Shown here: positions 35,569-45,207 of the stretch, one piece after another
Layout: every line of letters starts with the position of its first letter
Position numbering within the stretch: the stretch's first letter is position 1
Assembly (NCBI GenBank): GCA_963663735.2
Contig: CAXXHN010000001.1
Coordinates: forward strand, 1,302,001 to 1,366,000
DNA length: 64,000 bases
Direction: 5' to 3'
Source: G963663735 sp963663735
GTDB lineage: Bacteria > Acidobacteriota > UBA6911 > RPQK01 > JAPXNP01
Position numbers and translations under genes: made by a program
The notes under the pieces: generated by a model
Databases searched by the model: none
The model's input: only the letters and a program-made list of their open reading frames with translations
Told to the model about the DNA's origin: nothing

Positions 35569-37818
35569 ATGGCAGACAAAAGGGTATTGCCGGAAAAAGA
35601 AGGAATCCTGGAGAAAGTCATTCTTGTGAGAGTACTCCCTTTGTTTATTTGCTTTTTGATGAGCGGTTTTCTGCCGGGCCAGATACTTCCTCCAGGAGGA
35701 TTGTCTGTAGAGCTTTTAACAAACCCGGAGAGAACGGTTATCAAGGATTCAAATCCTGAGTTCGGATGGGTTGTCCGTTCCCTGGAAGAAGATTTTTTCC
35801 AGGCCACCTTCCAGATACAGGTAAAGGAGATTCAGCCAGGGGAAGAATCTCAGGCAGACCTCCCGGTGTGGGACAGCGGAAAAATTAATTCTTCACAGTC
35901 TGTAAATATTGCATACCAGGGCAGGGAGCTTTTGCCTGGTGCGTGGTATGGCTGGAGAGTCAGGATCTGGAACCGGAGAGGAGACGTCAGCGAATGGTCT
36001 GAGTTCCAGCAGTTCAGGATTGACCGGGACATTGGCGAATATGATACTTCCAGATATCCTCTTGAAACCAGGCTCGTTAAGCCCGTTCGCTTCAGCTCCA
36101 GGAAGGGGGTTTATTTTTATGATTTTGGAAAAGCTGCTTTCGGCACGGTCCGGATCAAGCTTCCTCCCTTGAGTGAGAGCACCGTTATTGAGGTTCATTT
36201 TGCTGAAAAGCTTTCCGGAGAAGATATCCTTGATACAAATCCTCCCGGAAACATCAGGTACAGGGAAACCAGGCTGGCAGTAGGAAAAGGTGTGCGCATG
36301 GTTGAAGCCGCAGTGCCCGCTGATCCGAGAAATACAAGGCCGGGTGCGGTATTGATGCCTGATTATATCGGAGAGGTGCTGCCTTTCAGGTATTGTGAGG
36401 TTATCGCTCCCGGGATAACCCTTGCCAAAGATTCCTTAACGATGAAGGCGGTAAATTATCCGTTCAGTGACAAAGCCTCCGAATTTGTCAGTTCCAGTCC
36501 CCGGCTCAATGATGTATGGAATCTCTGTAAATACTCAATTAAAGCAACTTCATTTTCAGGAATTTATGTGGATGGTGACAGGGAGAGGATTGCTTATGAA
36601 GCCGATGCCTTTATCAATCAGCTGGGGCACTACCTGGTCGACCGGGAATATAGCATGGCCAGGGTAACGCATGAATACCTGTTGCGAAACCCGACCTGGC
36701 CCACGGAGTGGATTCTGCATTCGGTGCTTATGGCCTGGGAGGATTACCTCTATACCGGGAACCTGGAATCAGCAGACTTTTACTATGAAGACCTTAAAAA
36801 CAAAACCCTCTACTCCCTTGCTGATAAGAATGGGCTGATCAGCACTACCGGCGGCAGGGTTGGAAATGAGACGCTGGAGTCTGTTTACCTGAAGAATGAA
36901 ATGCAGGATATTGTGGACTGGCCGCCAGGATCATTCACAGAAGGAGAAACCGGGGAGAGGGATGGACATGTGATGGTTGATTTTAATACGGTGGTCAACG
37001 CATTTTATTACCGGGCACTGGTGCTGTTTTCGCGTTTGGCCGAATCCTTGGGCAAAGCTGAAGACGCAGAGATTTTTAGGAAGCGGGCGGCGGATGTGAA
37101 AGAGGTTTTCAATACCCTGTTCATGGACAAGGCAAAAGGAATTTATTGTGACGGTATCGGAACAGAGCATTCCTCCCTCCATTCCAACATGATGCCTCTG
37201 GCCTTTGGAATGGTTCCAGATGAATTTAAGGAAAGTGTTACAGGGTATGTGAAATCCCGCGGCATGGCCTGCAGCGTCTATGGCTCTCAATACCTGCTGG
37301 ATGCGTTGTATTCCGCTGGGGAAGACCAGGCCGCTCAGGATCTGCTGACAGCTGAAAATGACCGGGGCTGGCTGAATATGCTGAAATCAGGCTCTACCAT
37401 AACTCTGGAGGCCTGGGACTGGAAATACAAGAACAACCTGGATTGGAACCATGCCTGGGGAGCCACCCCGGCAAACCTGATTCCCCGCTGGATACTTGGT
37501 GTACAGCCTCTTAAACCGGGATTTGAAGAAGTACTAATTTGCCCTCATACCGGAAGCCTGGCATGGGTCAGGGGCAAGGTCCCGACCATCCGTGGACCCG
37601 TGGGAGTGGAGGTTTTCGTCAAGGGAGGACAGTTTGAGCTTGATGTGATGATTCCGGGGAACGTCAAGGCACGGATAGAGGTCCCTTCAGGAAAGAAGAT
37701 GTACCTGGATGATATGGAAATTCCGGTAGTAAAAGGGCAAATCAGACAGGTTGCGACCGCAGGGTCGGGCAGTCACAGGATAGTGGTTGAAGGGCTGGAT
37801 ACCGGATTCGGGACCTGA
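35569..37818 (+). CDS. Alpha-L-rhamnosidase, GH78 family
   Basis: 749 residues from the ATG at 35569, which follows a GGGGAG stretch; an ATG at 35539 is possible. A signal segment lies at about 20-37. An N-terminal domain (to about 110) has the WDSGKI and WYGWRVRIWNR motifs typical of bacterial rhamnosidases, then a jelly-roll and the alpha/alpha toroid. The general-acid motif region YVDGDRERIAYEADAF (about 348-363) replaces the common DCPTREQLGW. A conserved W-N-H-A-W-GA stretch lies near 640. It releases L-rhamnose from glycosides. It is exported. Confidence 0.9.
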   Translation: MADKRVLPEKEGILEKVILVRVLPLFICFLMSGFLPGQILPPGGLSVELLTNPERTVIKDSNPEFGWVVRSLEEDFFQATFQIQVKEIQPGEESQADLPVWDSGKINSSQSVNIAYQGRELLPGAWYGWRVRIWNRRGDVSEWSEFQQFRIDRDIGEYDTSRYPLETRLVKPVRFSSRKGVYFYDFGKAAFGTVRIKLPPLSESTVIEVHFAEKLSGEDILDTNPPGNIRYRETRLAVGKGVRMVEAAVPADPRNTRPGAVLMPDYIGEVLPFRYCEVIAPGITLAKDSLTMKAVNYPFSDKASEFVSSSPRLNDVWNLCKYSIKATSFSGIYVDGDRERIAYEADAFINQLGHYLVDREYSMARVTHEYLLRNPTWPTEWILHSVLMAWEDYLYTGNLESADFYYEDLKNKTLYSLADKNGLISTTGGRVGNETLESVYLKNEMQDIVDWPPGSFTEGETGERDGHVMVDFNTVVNAFYYRALVLFSRLAESLGKAEDAEIFRKRAADVKEVFNTLFMDKAKGIYCDGIGTEHSSLHSNMMPLAFGMVPDEFKESVTGYVKSRGMACSVYGSQYLLDALYSAGEDQAAQDLLTAENDRGWLNMLKSGSTITLEAWDWKYKNNLDWNHAWGATPANLIPRWILGVQPLKPGFEEVLICPHTGSLAWVRGKVPTIRGPVGVEVFVKGGQFELDVMIPGNVKARIEVPSGKKMYLDDMEIPVVKGQIRQVATAGSGSHRIVVEGLDTGFGT

Positions 37819-37843
37819 CTTTGACATTCACACATCGTCGTTT

Positions 37844-38797
37844 TCAGTTCCGCTGTCGGCCTTTTTGATCCGGGATGGATGTTGACGACTTCGTCGCCGT
37901 CAGTTCAAGGATTTCCTCTACATACTCAACGCTGGAGCGGAGAATTGCCACACGCTCAGGCTCAGCCACCAGGTTCAGAGAGTCGTCTTCAATTCCATAG
38001 TATCCATCGAACTCTGCAGTGGTTAAACTTCTGATTACCAGGGAAAAATCCAGATCTCCCTTTTCAGCCGGGACTACCAGTTCATCATATCGCCACCCCG
38101 GTTCTCGATGGCTTTCAACTTTATCAGCAGGATATTTGATGTTTTTGACATGTAATCCAGTGCATCTGGGTGCCAGCTCTTTTGTTATCCTGTAGACGGC
38201 TTCTCTGGGGTGTCCATACCAGCAGAGATTAACAGGATCAAAACAAAATCCCAGTTCCTCCCTTGTGAATTCATTAAGTATACGGCCAAGGATTTCGGGA
38301 CGGTTCAGGTAAACACTGAGATTTTCAAAAAGCACCCGGATTCCGCTCTTCGCAGCGGCTTCAACCAGGGAAGAAAAGATTCTGATTGCTGAGTCAAGGT
38401 AATCCTGGTCGGGGATCTCGGGAACCACGAAATTGTCAGTGACCAGGGGGAAACTGACCCGATGTGCGCCAGCAGATGAAGCAGTCTCAAGCAGAGTTTT
38501 CGCCCATTCAGGCGCGCTTTGCATTCCAGCCTTCAAATGAAGAGGTGCGACAAAGAGCTCAATTTCGACCCCGGATGCAGCTGCCTCACTTTTTATTCTT
38601 TCTGCCGAAGATCGGGTTTTAACATCAGAGGCCAGGGAAGGGTTTTTCCGCAGATCGGGACAGGTTAAAGTCGAATCTACCAGTAGCTCGACATGTTCCA
38701 CTCCGGACAGCCGGGCCGCCTGCCAGATTGAAGTACATCCTGCCAGGGCCAGGTAGGGGCTGCAGATTAGGATTACAGGATTTTTGGGTTCAGGCAT
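37844..38797 (-). CDS. Sugar phosphate isomerase/epimerase-like TIM barrel
   Basis: About 317 residues from an ATG spaced eight bases after GGAG; a longer in-frame start exists at 38845. The sequence is of the AP-endonuclease family 2 TIM-barrel type, with the conserved ENLS (around 160), FCFDPVNLCW (around 190) and GIEDDS (C-terminal) metal-site strands. Such proteins isomerise or epimerise sugars and inositols. It follows the GH78 gene convergently and could act on rhamnose or a related product. Substrate is unknown. Confidence 0.82.
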   Translation of the reverse strand: MPEPKNPVILICSPYLALAGCTSIWQAARLSGVEHVELLVDSTLTCPDLRKNPSLASDVKTRSSAERIKSEAAASGVEIELFVAPLHLKAGMQSAPEWAKTLLETASSAGAHRVSFPLVTDNFVVPEIPDQDYLDSAIRIFSSLVEAAAKSGIRVLFENLSVYLNRPEILGRILNEFTREELGFCFDPVNLCWYGHPREAVYRITKELAPRCTGLHVKNIKYPADKVESHREPGWRYDELVVPAEKGDLDFSLVIRSLTTAEFDGYYGIEDDSLNLVAEPERVAILRSSVEYVEEILELTATKSSTSIPDQKGRQRN

Positions 38798-38916
38798 TTT
38801 CATATCTCCATTCGATGAATCCGGAAGCAGAAGAGAAGGTAACATATTTACACCATGACAGCGAAGAACCTGATTAAGGGAATATCATTGGTGCCGATTT
38901 ATGAAATCCTTGTGAA

Positions 38917-39240
38917 TCATTCGCTCCAGTCACTTCGAATCGGCGAGAAAATGTCCAGCACCACACTGTCTTCCAGTGCAGTAACTGCATGGTAGGCTTC
39001 TGCGGGAGTATAAACAATGTCACCTGCTACAGCGTTTTTTTCCTCTTTTTCCCCGCTGAATATTAGACTGCCGCTGAGTATCACTGTCATCTGCTCATTT
39101 GGGTGCCGGTGTCCCGGAACGGTACTGCCCCGGCCAAGTTCCACCCTGGCGGCAGTGATATTTTTTCCTGAATATGATTTTCTTGAGACCAGGTCAAACA
39201 TGGGGATTGTTTTCAGGTCTTTCCAGTTTTTAATGTCCAT
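38917..39240 (-). CDS. Cupin-domain protein
   Basis: 107 residues forming a single cupin. Motif 1 has the metal ligands GHRHPNEQMTVILSG and motif 2 is PAEAYHAVTALED. The ATG at 39240 follows AAGGAG. It lies 22 bases after the D-cysteine desulfhydrase gene and is probably cotranscribed. Single cupins of this kind are metal-dependent oxygenases, isomerases or sensors; no specific function can be given. Confidence 0.85.
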   Translation of the reverse strand: MDIKNWKDLKTIPMFDLVSRKSYSGKNITAARVELGRGSTVPGHRHPNEQMTVILSGSLIFSGEKEEKNAVAGDIVYTPAEAYHAVTALEDSVVLDIFSPIRSDWSE

Positions 39241-39262
39241 GTGATGATTAACTCCTTGAGCT

Positions 39263-40276
39263 TCAGTCCTGAAATTTTTTTTCTGGCAGGAAGCAGTTTT
39301 TATATTCAAAAAGAGCTGGCAGCCCTCCGGTATGCAGGAAAATTACATTTTCTCCTCTTCGCAGGACTCCTTTCCGTATCAGGTCTATCATTCCTGCCAT
39401 GGCTTTCCCGGAGTAGACCGGATCAAGGATCAGGGCCTCCGTGCGGGCAGCGGTTGTTACGGCGTCAACCATGGCATGGGTGGGGATGGTATATCCTTCC
39501 CCGACATAATCAGCCAGGCAGATGACCGGGCAGGAGAGTCCCGTAAAGGAGGATTCCAGCAGTTTCAGGGTCTGTTCGGCCAGGGACCTTACTTTTTTTT
39601 CCTGCTCCAAACTTCCACAGAGGACATTTATTCCGGTTACCCTGAGATCCTCTCGTGCTTCCTGTATTCCTGCCAGGAGCCCGGCATGGGTTCCGCCGCT
39701 TCCGCTTGGAACAATAATGTTATCTATGGAAAACCCGGCGGCATCAGCCTGCTGAAGAAGTTCCCTGGCGCCGCAGACATATCCCAGGGATCCAAGAGGA
39801 GAAGAGGCCCCAACGGGAATTGTATACGGCTTTCTTCCTTTTTTCTCCAGCTGGATGCTTAGCTTTCGCAGTTCTTCATCCATATCTGCATCGGCTTCTA
39901 CGATCTTTATGGAGGCTGCTCCCAACAGATGATAAAGTAGATTATTCCCGCCCGCCCTGGGATCATAGGTCCCGGGAATGCTTTCCTTAAGAACCAGGTG
40001 GCACTCCAGCCCTTCCCTGATGGCACAGGCAAGAGAGGCTTTGCAATGGTTGGACTGAATCGCTCCGCAGGTCAGAAGAGTGTCTGCTCCCCGGGAAACA
40101 GCCTCTCCAACAACAAACTCCAGCTTCCTGGTCTTATTTCCGCCTTCCAGGGTATCATCCCTTTTAATAAAGATATCAGGGCCGCCCAGAAGAGCAGAGA
40201 GGCGGGGCGCAAACTGCAAGGGGGTCACTCCCTGTATATAGTTTCTTTTCGGGAAGTGTTCATAGGCAAGTTTCAT
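39263..40276 (-). CDS. dcyD: D-cysteine desulfhydrase / ACC deaminase family
   Basis: 337 residues, PLP type II fold. The PLP lysine is K48 in GGNKTRK. The TCGAIQSNHCKAS segment and the phosphate-binding SGSGGTHAG loop match D-cysteine desulfhydrases. Such enzymes turn D-cysteine into pyruvate, sulfide and ammonia; ACC deaminase is an alternative in the same fold. The cupin is downstream in the same operon. Confidence 0.87.
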   Translation of the reverse strand: MKLAYEHFPKRNYIQGVTPLQFAPRLSALLGGPDIFIKRDDTLEGGNKTRKLEFVVGEAVSRGADTLLTCGAIQSNHCKASLACAIREGLECHLVLKESIPGTYDPRAGGNNLLYHLLGAASIKIVEADADMDEELRKLSIQLEKKGRKPYTIPVGASSPLGSLGYVCGARELLQQADAAGFSIDNIIVPSGSGGTHAGLLAGIQEAREDLRVTGINVLCGSLEQEKKVRSLAEQTLKLLESSFTGLSCPVICLADYVGEGYTIPTHAMVDAVTTAARTEALILDPVYSGKAMAGMIDLIRKGVLRRGENVIFLHTGGLPALFEYKNCFLPEKKFQD

Positions 40277-40559
40277 GCTTTTATTGTACTCCAGGATTCA
40301 ATCCGGAATCTCCGCGGAAGCGGCGGTCAGGTTGTTAATAGATGGTTTTGCATATTATTCATTTTATTCAGCGGGATTTTGACTTTGTCCAGAAGATAAT
40401 TCCATGCAACAAAATATGTTCGGTTTCGACATAACCTGACCCGCCGATTCTTGATTCCGGGGCAAAGAAAAATTGTGAAACTTTTATTAATTGGGTTCTA
40501 TATTTAAACAAATGGGACAGATGCTTTATAATAGGTTCTGGACTCAATATTAAATATGG

Positions 40560-40635
40560 GGCGGCGTACCCAAGTGGCTAAGGGAGAGGTCTGCAAAACC
40601 TTTATGCAGCGGTTCGAATCCGCTCGCCGCCTCCA
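40560..40635 (+). tRNA. tRNA-Cys (anticodon GCA)
   Basis: A complete cloverleaf: acceptor GGCGGCG/CGCCGCC, D arm CCC...GGG, anticodon stem GAGGT/ACCTT with loop CTGCAAA (anticodon GCA), T arm AGCGG-TTCGAAT-CCGCT, discriminator T and encoded CCA. The length is 76 bases including CCA. It sits between a minus-strand pair and the FkbM gene; no integrase or attachment repeat is seen next to it. Confidence 0.97.
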
Positions 40636-40768
40636 AAACTTTTCTCCATTTTGGATTTACATCCCAAATCAGATCTTCCGCATAGGCTTAACCTTCCTTC
40701 GTCCAGACAACCTAATCTTTCCAGGGGCTCTCCGCATAAAAGGGGCAGTCAAATGATCTCCGGTTAAT

Positions 40769-42160
40769 TCAAAACTTTAACTGGTTTTTTAGATTTGGGT
40801 TAAAGCCGGCTACGAGATTAGGATATTCGAATTCTGTAATATGGGAATGCATCACAAGAAAGGATTCTTCCTGGTTGTGAAGATCCTTTATCGATTGGTT
40901 TTTCTTATCCACGGCATACAAATAGGGGAAACGTTCCCTCAGAAAATCTAGGAAATCAGGCACTGTAATCCGCCGAAAGGCATTAAGACACCAGTGGTTC
41001 AGTTCCATTACAATAATTGGCTCATATTTGGATAGCAATTTTTCTCCACCATTTATAACCTGACTTTCAAATCCTTCAACGTCGATTTTTATGAAATGAA
41101 GTTCCTCTGCGTACTGATGCCATACGTCGTCCAGTCTGCGGATTACAATATTCTCGGTGGTATGCCCCTCCAGGGGGCGAATTTTGTCAGAGACAAAACC
41201 CCCTGACCGATTCGTGTTCGAAAAGGTTAGAGTCGACTTGGTGTTTTCATCTCCGAGCGCCTGGTTCACCGTTATTATATTCTCCAGGTTATTGTTCCGG
41301 ATATTTTTGACCAGATAATTGTATGTGGTCGGACTGGGCTCAAAACTGAATACCTTTGAACCCAGTTGTGAAAACAGGATTGAAGTGAAGCCTATATTTG
41401 CCCCAATATCAGCTATTACAGACTCGGGACGTATCAGTTTTTTAAATAATGCCACCATGTTCGGCTCAAAGTCTCCCCCTACATCCTTCAGGTACTGATC
41501 GTCTGACTCCATTATGTAACATCTATTATCGATTTCGACCTGGATTCTCACGGAACGGTTTTCTTCAGGTCCACTGCTATCTGGAATGGGAACAGATGAA
41601 TTCCCGACTGAATCGACAATGTCACCCAATCCCACACCAGTTATTTTCCCCTCCTGTCTCGTGGATTCAGGAGGGTGGTTCTCTAGTAAATGATTATTTA
41701 TTGCGGTAATCTTCAGCCTTTCCTTCAGGCGAGGCATGCTTTTAAGAAGATTCAAACATTTATGTTTAAGGCCAGGATTAGCAAAGGCAGTGCTTATAAA
41801 GGTCAGTACCAAAGCTTTCAGGATCAGTCCTGGCAAGCGAAAGATCCTTTTCAGGAGAGAAGATTCTTGAGCGGGAAGAGACTTACAGTACCCGAGAAAT
41901 ATACTCAAAGGGCGAGAGAAACGCCAGGATCTGGTACTGTAAATAACATTTATCTGACGATCAAGCCGTCTCGTTTTTGTCTTCCAGTGATGGACGTTCC
42001 GGTTTAGGGATGTGATTATGCTCTTTAAATCGGCAAGTTCCAGGGTCAGCTTTCTGTTTCTATGTTTAAGTAGCTGAGATTCAGCCTGGTACTCTTTTAA
42101 AGTCGCTGTTCTGCCTTCCAGCGGAGAGTGAGGATGCGTCCTGCCTTGATCCATATCCAT
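40769..42160 (-). CDS. FkbM-family methyltransferase with N-terminal coiled coil
   Basis: 463 residues. The N-terminal 75 residues form a coiled coil, followed by the STRSWRFSRPL motif common to linkers of polysaccharide-associated enzymes. The methyltransferase domain (about 220-430) has VIADIGANIGFTSI (SAM motif I) and FIKIDVEGFE (motif IV), which define FkbM O-methyltransferases. These often methylate sugars of surface glycans. The target is not known. Confidence 0.88.
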   Translation of the reverse strand: MDMDQGRTHPHSPLEGRTATLKEYQAESQLLKHRNRKLTLELADLKSIITSLNRNVHHWKTKTRRLDRQINVIYSTRSWRFSRPLSIFLGYCKSLPAQESSLLKRIFRLPGLILKALVLTFISTAFANPGLKHKCLNLLKSMPRLKERLKITAINNHLLENHPPESTRQEGKITGVGLGDIVDSVGNSSVPIPDSSGPEENRSVRIQVEIDNRCYIMESDDQYLKDVGGDFEPNMVALFKKLIRPESVIADIGANIGFTSILFSQLGSKVFSFEPSPTTYNYLVKNIRNNNLENIITVNQALGDENTKSTLTFSNTNRSGGFVSDKIRPLEGHTTENIVIRRLDDVWHQYAEELHFIKIDVEGFESQVINGGEKLLSKYEPIIVMELNHWCLNAFRRITVPDFLDFLRERFPYLYAVDKKNQSIKDLHNQEESFLVMHSHITEFEYPNLVAGFNPNLKNQLKF

Positions 42161-42224
42161 TTGTAAATAGTTCCCTTCTTCATCGTTTTATTAGCTGTTT
42201 TCGATTGCACGTTTTGGATCTCAG

Positions 42225-42428
42225 CTACGTTTCAACAGTCCAGATCGCCCTGAATACTCTCCAGTTGCCATCCTGCCCCTGGACAATTTCACCGCTTGCC
42301 GGAATTGCTACGCCATCTTCAGTGAACAGGGAAAGAAGTGTCTCCAGGTCTCCATCCAGGGCTGCCTTTTTATCCTTTTTATGAAGCTCTTCAATGGATT
42401 GTAGCGCAGTTTCATCGATATTCATCAT
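42225..42428 (-). CDS. Short SnoaL/DUF4440-like protein, probable internal deletion
   Basis: 67 residues from an ATG with a GAGAGGAG site. The first 45 residues match the N-terminal half of DUF4440 (an ALDGDLETLLSLFTEDGVAI stretch), and the last 15 (DGNWRVFRAIWTVE) match its C-terminal strand. The usual middle of about 50 residues is absent, so the protein looks internally deleted but in frame. It could be a decayed gene or a minimal fold. Confidence 0.55.
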   Translation of the reverse strand: MMNIDETALQSIEELHKKDKKAALDGDLETLLSLFTEDGVAIPASGEIVQGQDGNWRVFRAIWTVET

Positions 42429-42527
42429 CCAAGCTCCTCTCTTTGCCAGGATTGATGAGGCTATAAAAACCAGCATTCAACACATCAGGACTTTTCCGAA
42501 TGCAGGATAAGGGGGTATCAGGGGAGC

Positions 42528-43451
42528 TTATCCTCTCCAGGGCCGATTTCGCGTGATGCCAGCAGCGAGCAGCTCTTTGGTAAATGCAGCATCATCTCTC
42601 ACCTGCCAGTCAAACATCCCAACGCAGATAAAGTCAGCTCCCCTTTGGAAAGCATGGAGAAAGCTCTCCCGGGGTTTGTCTCTACCCGCTCCCAGTATCT
42701 TGAATCCGATCCAAGGTTTGTCAATTTTCTCCATGAAGGATTCAATCTCTTCAGGGTTGGAGGACAGGTAATTGACCTTATTGACCGTGTACATGTAAAA
42801 ATCCGGATCTAATCCGGCCTTTTCGCAGGCCTTAATTGTTTCCAGGCTGTGGCCTCCTATTCCAGCGAACAGGCCTGTTTTTTTTATATCCTCTACCACG
42901 TTGCCAATCTGATCCGCCTGGTCTTTTTCCGCCAGCCTGTCGCATTGACCCCCGTGGTAGTAGATGGCAAAAGCCCCGTTGTCACGAGCAATTTTTGCGT
43001 TTTCAACCGGATCACCCTGTTCCGGTGCTGATTGCGCAATCCACTGCAGTTTGCCGCCCATGTCTTTTTTGTATTTTGTGTAGATTTTGACGATATCGGG
43101 ATCGCATCTCATTAAAGTTGTATTTATTCCGTTCTCTTCCGCCAATGCCCAGGTCTCCATGATTTTTTCATCAGTGAAATACCGGGTCATCAAAGCGGAC
43201 TGATAAAGCAGTTCTCCAGCATGGGCGGAACCGCTGATCAGGTTGCCTCCGATAATCAGCCTGGAAACCTCCCGGCCTCCGAATCTGCCCTTTTGCAGCC
43301 CTCGGACCGGCGTCTGTTTTTCACCGTATTTTGACCTGTCGACCATCTGACCCAGTAATTGCTTCTCTTCAATGGCTATTCCCGCGGCAACACCTGTTGA
43401 AACGGCGAGAGATTTTCCAATAAAGCGTCGTCGGTTAATGCCTTTACTCAT
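42528..43451 (-). CDS. Tat-exported aldo/keto-reductase-like TIM-barrel protein (paralogue 2)
   Basis: 307 residues with a twin-arginine signal (NRRRFIGKSLAVS). The mature part carries SRLIIGGN, IYYHGGQCDRL, GIGGHSLETI and GFKILGAGRD, which parallel paralogue 1 at 32223-33155. Both look like exported aldo/keto-reductase-like barrels. Function unknown; it may act on sugars or derivatives in the periplasm. Confidence 0.78.
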   Translation of the reverse strand: MSKGINRRRFIGKSLAVSTGVAAGIAIEEKQLLGQMVDRSKYGEKQTPVRGLQKGRFGGREVSRLIIGGNLISGSAHAGELLYQSALMTRYFTDEKIMETWALAEENGINTTLMRCDPDIVKIYTKYKKDMGGKLQWIAQSAPEQGDPVENAKIARDNGAFAIYYHGGQCDRLAEKDQADQIGNVVEDIKKTGLFAGIGGHSLETIKACEKAGLDPDFYMYTVNKVNYLSSNPEEIESFMEKIDKPWIGFKILGAGRDKPRESFLHAFQRGADFICVGMFDWQVRDDAAFTKELLAAGITRNRPWRG

Positions 43452-43581
43452 GGTTCCAGCCCCCTTGTTTGAGTCTGCAGCTTAAGATAAGTCAAGCATA
43501 AAGGACTGCTAAGAGCTCTTCAATCAGAATTTAGCTGTTACGCGTTGCAATAAAATGGAATAATCTAGAGAGAAATAGTAC

Positions 43582-43597
43582 CTCCCGGCTCCGGGAG
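43582..43597 (+). promoter_or_regulatory. Hairpin at the GNAT ribosome-binding site
   Basis: CTCCCGG and CCGGGAG form a perfect seven-base stem with a two-base loop. The 3' arm contains GGGAG just before GAGGAAG and the GTG start, so pairing could partly hide the ribosome-binding site. Confidence 0.45.
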
Positions 43598-43608
43598 AGG
43601 AAGACGAG

Positions 43609-44043
43609 GTGTGGATTGTTCAGATGAATAAAACCGTGGACGATTTGAAATTTATAGCAGGTGTTCCTGAAAAAGATTTGTATTGGGACCTGTTCCAGAC
43701 TACAGGATGGAATGAAGAATACAGGTTCAGCCGGGATGAATTGGGCCGGTCTCTCGAAAATAGCTGGCACACGGTTTCTGTCTACAACAGAAGGCAGCTC
43801 ATTGGTTTTGGCAAGGTGATATCCGATGGTGTGCATCACGCCCTGATCGCGGACTTAATTGTCCATACGGAATTCAGGGGCAGGGGTATTGGAAGTGAGA
43901 TTATGGAAAGGCTTGTAAAAAGGTGCAGGGAGGAGAACATCAGGGACATACAGCTGTTCGCGGCCAGGGGTAAGTATTTGTTTTATGAAAAACTTGGTTT
44001 CAAGAAAAGAGATGAAGATGCCCCGGGAATGGAATACCGGTAG
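43609..44043 (+). CDS. GNAT-family N-acetyltransferase
   Basis: 144 residues starting at a GTG placed eight bases after GGGAGAGG; an ATG at 43624 is also in frame. The acetyl-CoA pyrophosphate loop is in EFRGRGIGSEIM (about 85-96), and the C-terminal FYEKLGFKKR segment is typical of the fold. Many such proteins modify small molecules or protein N-termini; target unknown. Confidence 0.9.
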   Translation: MWIVQMNKTVDDLKFIAGVPEKDLYWDLFQTTGWNEEYRFSRDELGRSLENSWHTVSVYNRRQLIGFGKVISDGVHHALIADLIVHTEFRGRGIGSEIMERLVKRCREENIRDIQLFAARGKYLFYEKLGFKKRDEDAPGMEYR

Positions 44044-44112
44044 GTTATGCAGTTGTGGTATCCAAAACCGCAGGAAGTGTACAGTAGAGATAGGAATCTT
44101 TTGTGAAGAGGG

Positions 44113-44118
44113 TATAAT
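44113..44118 (+). promoter_or_regulatory. Candidate -10 element for fabI
   Basis: A perfect TATAAT lies about 95 bases before the fabI ATG. No good -35 element is seen at the usual spacing, so this is tentative. Confidence 0.25.
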
Positions 44119-44211
44119 GAACCTTTCGAGGGATTCACTGCGTAGAAAATAAACAACAGAAACAGGATCTTTAGAATTTTTAATTTTCCGTTTAAATTGA
44201 GAAACAGGACT

Positions 44212-45054
44212 ATGGCATACAATCTATTAAAAGGTAAAAAAGGAATCATTTTTGGCGCGCTTGATGAAAAATCAATAGCCTGGAAAGTGGCGGAACGCGC
44301 TTTTGAGGAAGGTGCCAGGTTTACCCTTACCAACACCAGGGCTTCCATACGCTTTGGCGGAATAAATGAGCTGGCTGAAAAAACCGGTACCATTGTAATT
44401 CCGGCCGACGCCACAAATGTTGATGACCTGAATCGCCTGATTGAGCAGTCCATGGATTACCTGGGCGGAAAAGTCGATTTCATTCTGCATTCCATCGCGA
44501 TGTCCCTTAATGTCCGAAAGAAGAGGGATTACAACGACCTTGATTATGATTTTCTGAACAAAACTCTTGATATTTCTGCTGTTTCCTTCCACAAATTACT
44601 GCAGGCGGCACGTAAACAGGATGCCATAAATGATTGGGGTTCTGTGGTAGCCCTGTCATATATTGCGGCGCAGAGGACTCTTTCCGGATATAACGATATG
44701 GCTGATGCCAAAGCCCTCCTGGAATCAATCGCTCGCAGTTTTGGTTACATTTACGGGAGAGAGAAAAAAATCCGGATCAACACCATTTCCCAGTCTCCTA
44801 CTCCAACAACGGCAGGAAGCGGGATCAGGGACCTGGCTGGATTAATGGATTTCACCGAACGGATGTCCCCGTTAGGCAATGCTACCGCTGATGAGTGCGC
44901 TAATTATTGCATAACTCTGTTTTCGGACCTGACCCGGAAAGTAACCATGCAGAATCTGTATCATGACGGGGGCTTTTCCAGCATGGGGATGAGCGCCCGA
45001 GCCATGCATACCTACGAAAAAGGAATTGATTGCAAGCTCCGCGATGAAGCATAG
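44212..45054 (+). CDS. fabI: Enoyl-[acyl-carrier-protein] reductase FabI
   Basis: 280 residues. It shows the FabI Rossmann start (KKGIIFGALDEKSIAW), the catalytic LSY and YNDMADAK pattern (Tyr-x6-Lys of FabI) and the SPTPTTAGSGI substrate loop. FabI reduces trans-2-enoyl-ACP with NADH in type II fatty acid synthesis. The start ATG at 44212 is chosen over the in-frame 44197 by homology. It is a single gene with no adjacent fab genes here. Confidence 0.95.
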   Translation: MAYNLLKGKKGIIFGALDEKSIAWKVAERAFEEGARFTLTNTRASIRFGGINELAEKTGTIVIPADATNVDDLNRLIEQSMDYLGGKVDFILHSIAMSLNVRKKRDYNDLDYDFLNKTLDISAVSFHKLLQAARKQDAINDWGSVVALSYIAAQRTLSGYNDMADAKALLESIARSFGYIYGREKKIRINTISQSPTPTTAGSGIRDLAGLMDFTERMSPLGNATADECANYCITLFSDLTRKVTMQNLYHDGGFSSMGMSARAMHTYEKGIDCKLRDEA

Positions 45055-45207
45055 AATGGCCTGTGCCTTGTTGGTATCAGGACCAGGGAGAAACTGATTT
45101 CCTTTAAAGGGAAAAATCTGTTGAAATTCTCCCAGGTCCCGTTCTGATTATGGTTCTTTTTTGCAGTTTAAGGATTCTTAATCAGCATTTCTCACCCTGT
45201 TGCGTAG

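Noticed and set aside
40560..40635. tRNA-Cys as a possible integration site
   Set aside because: No integrase, direct repeat or atypical composition was seen next to it.
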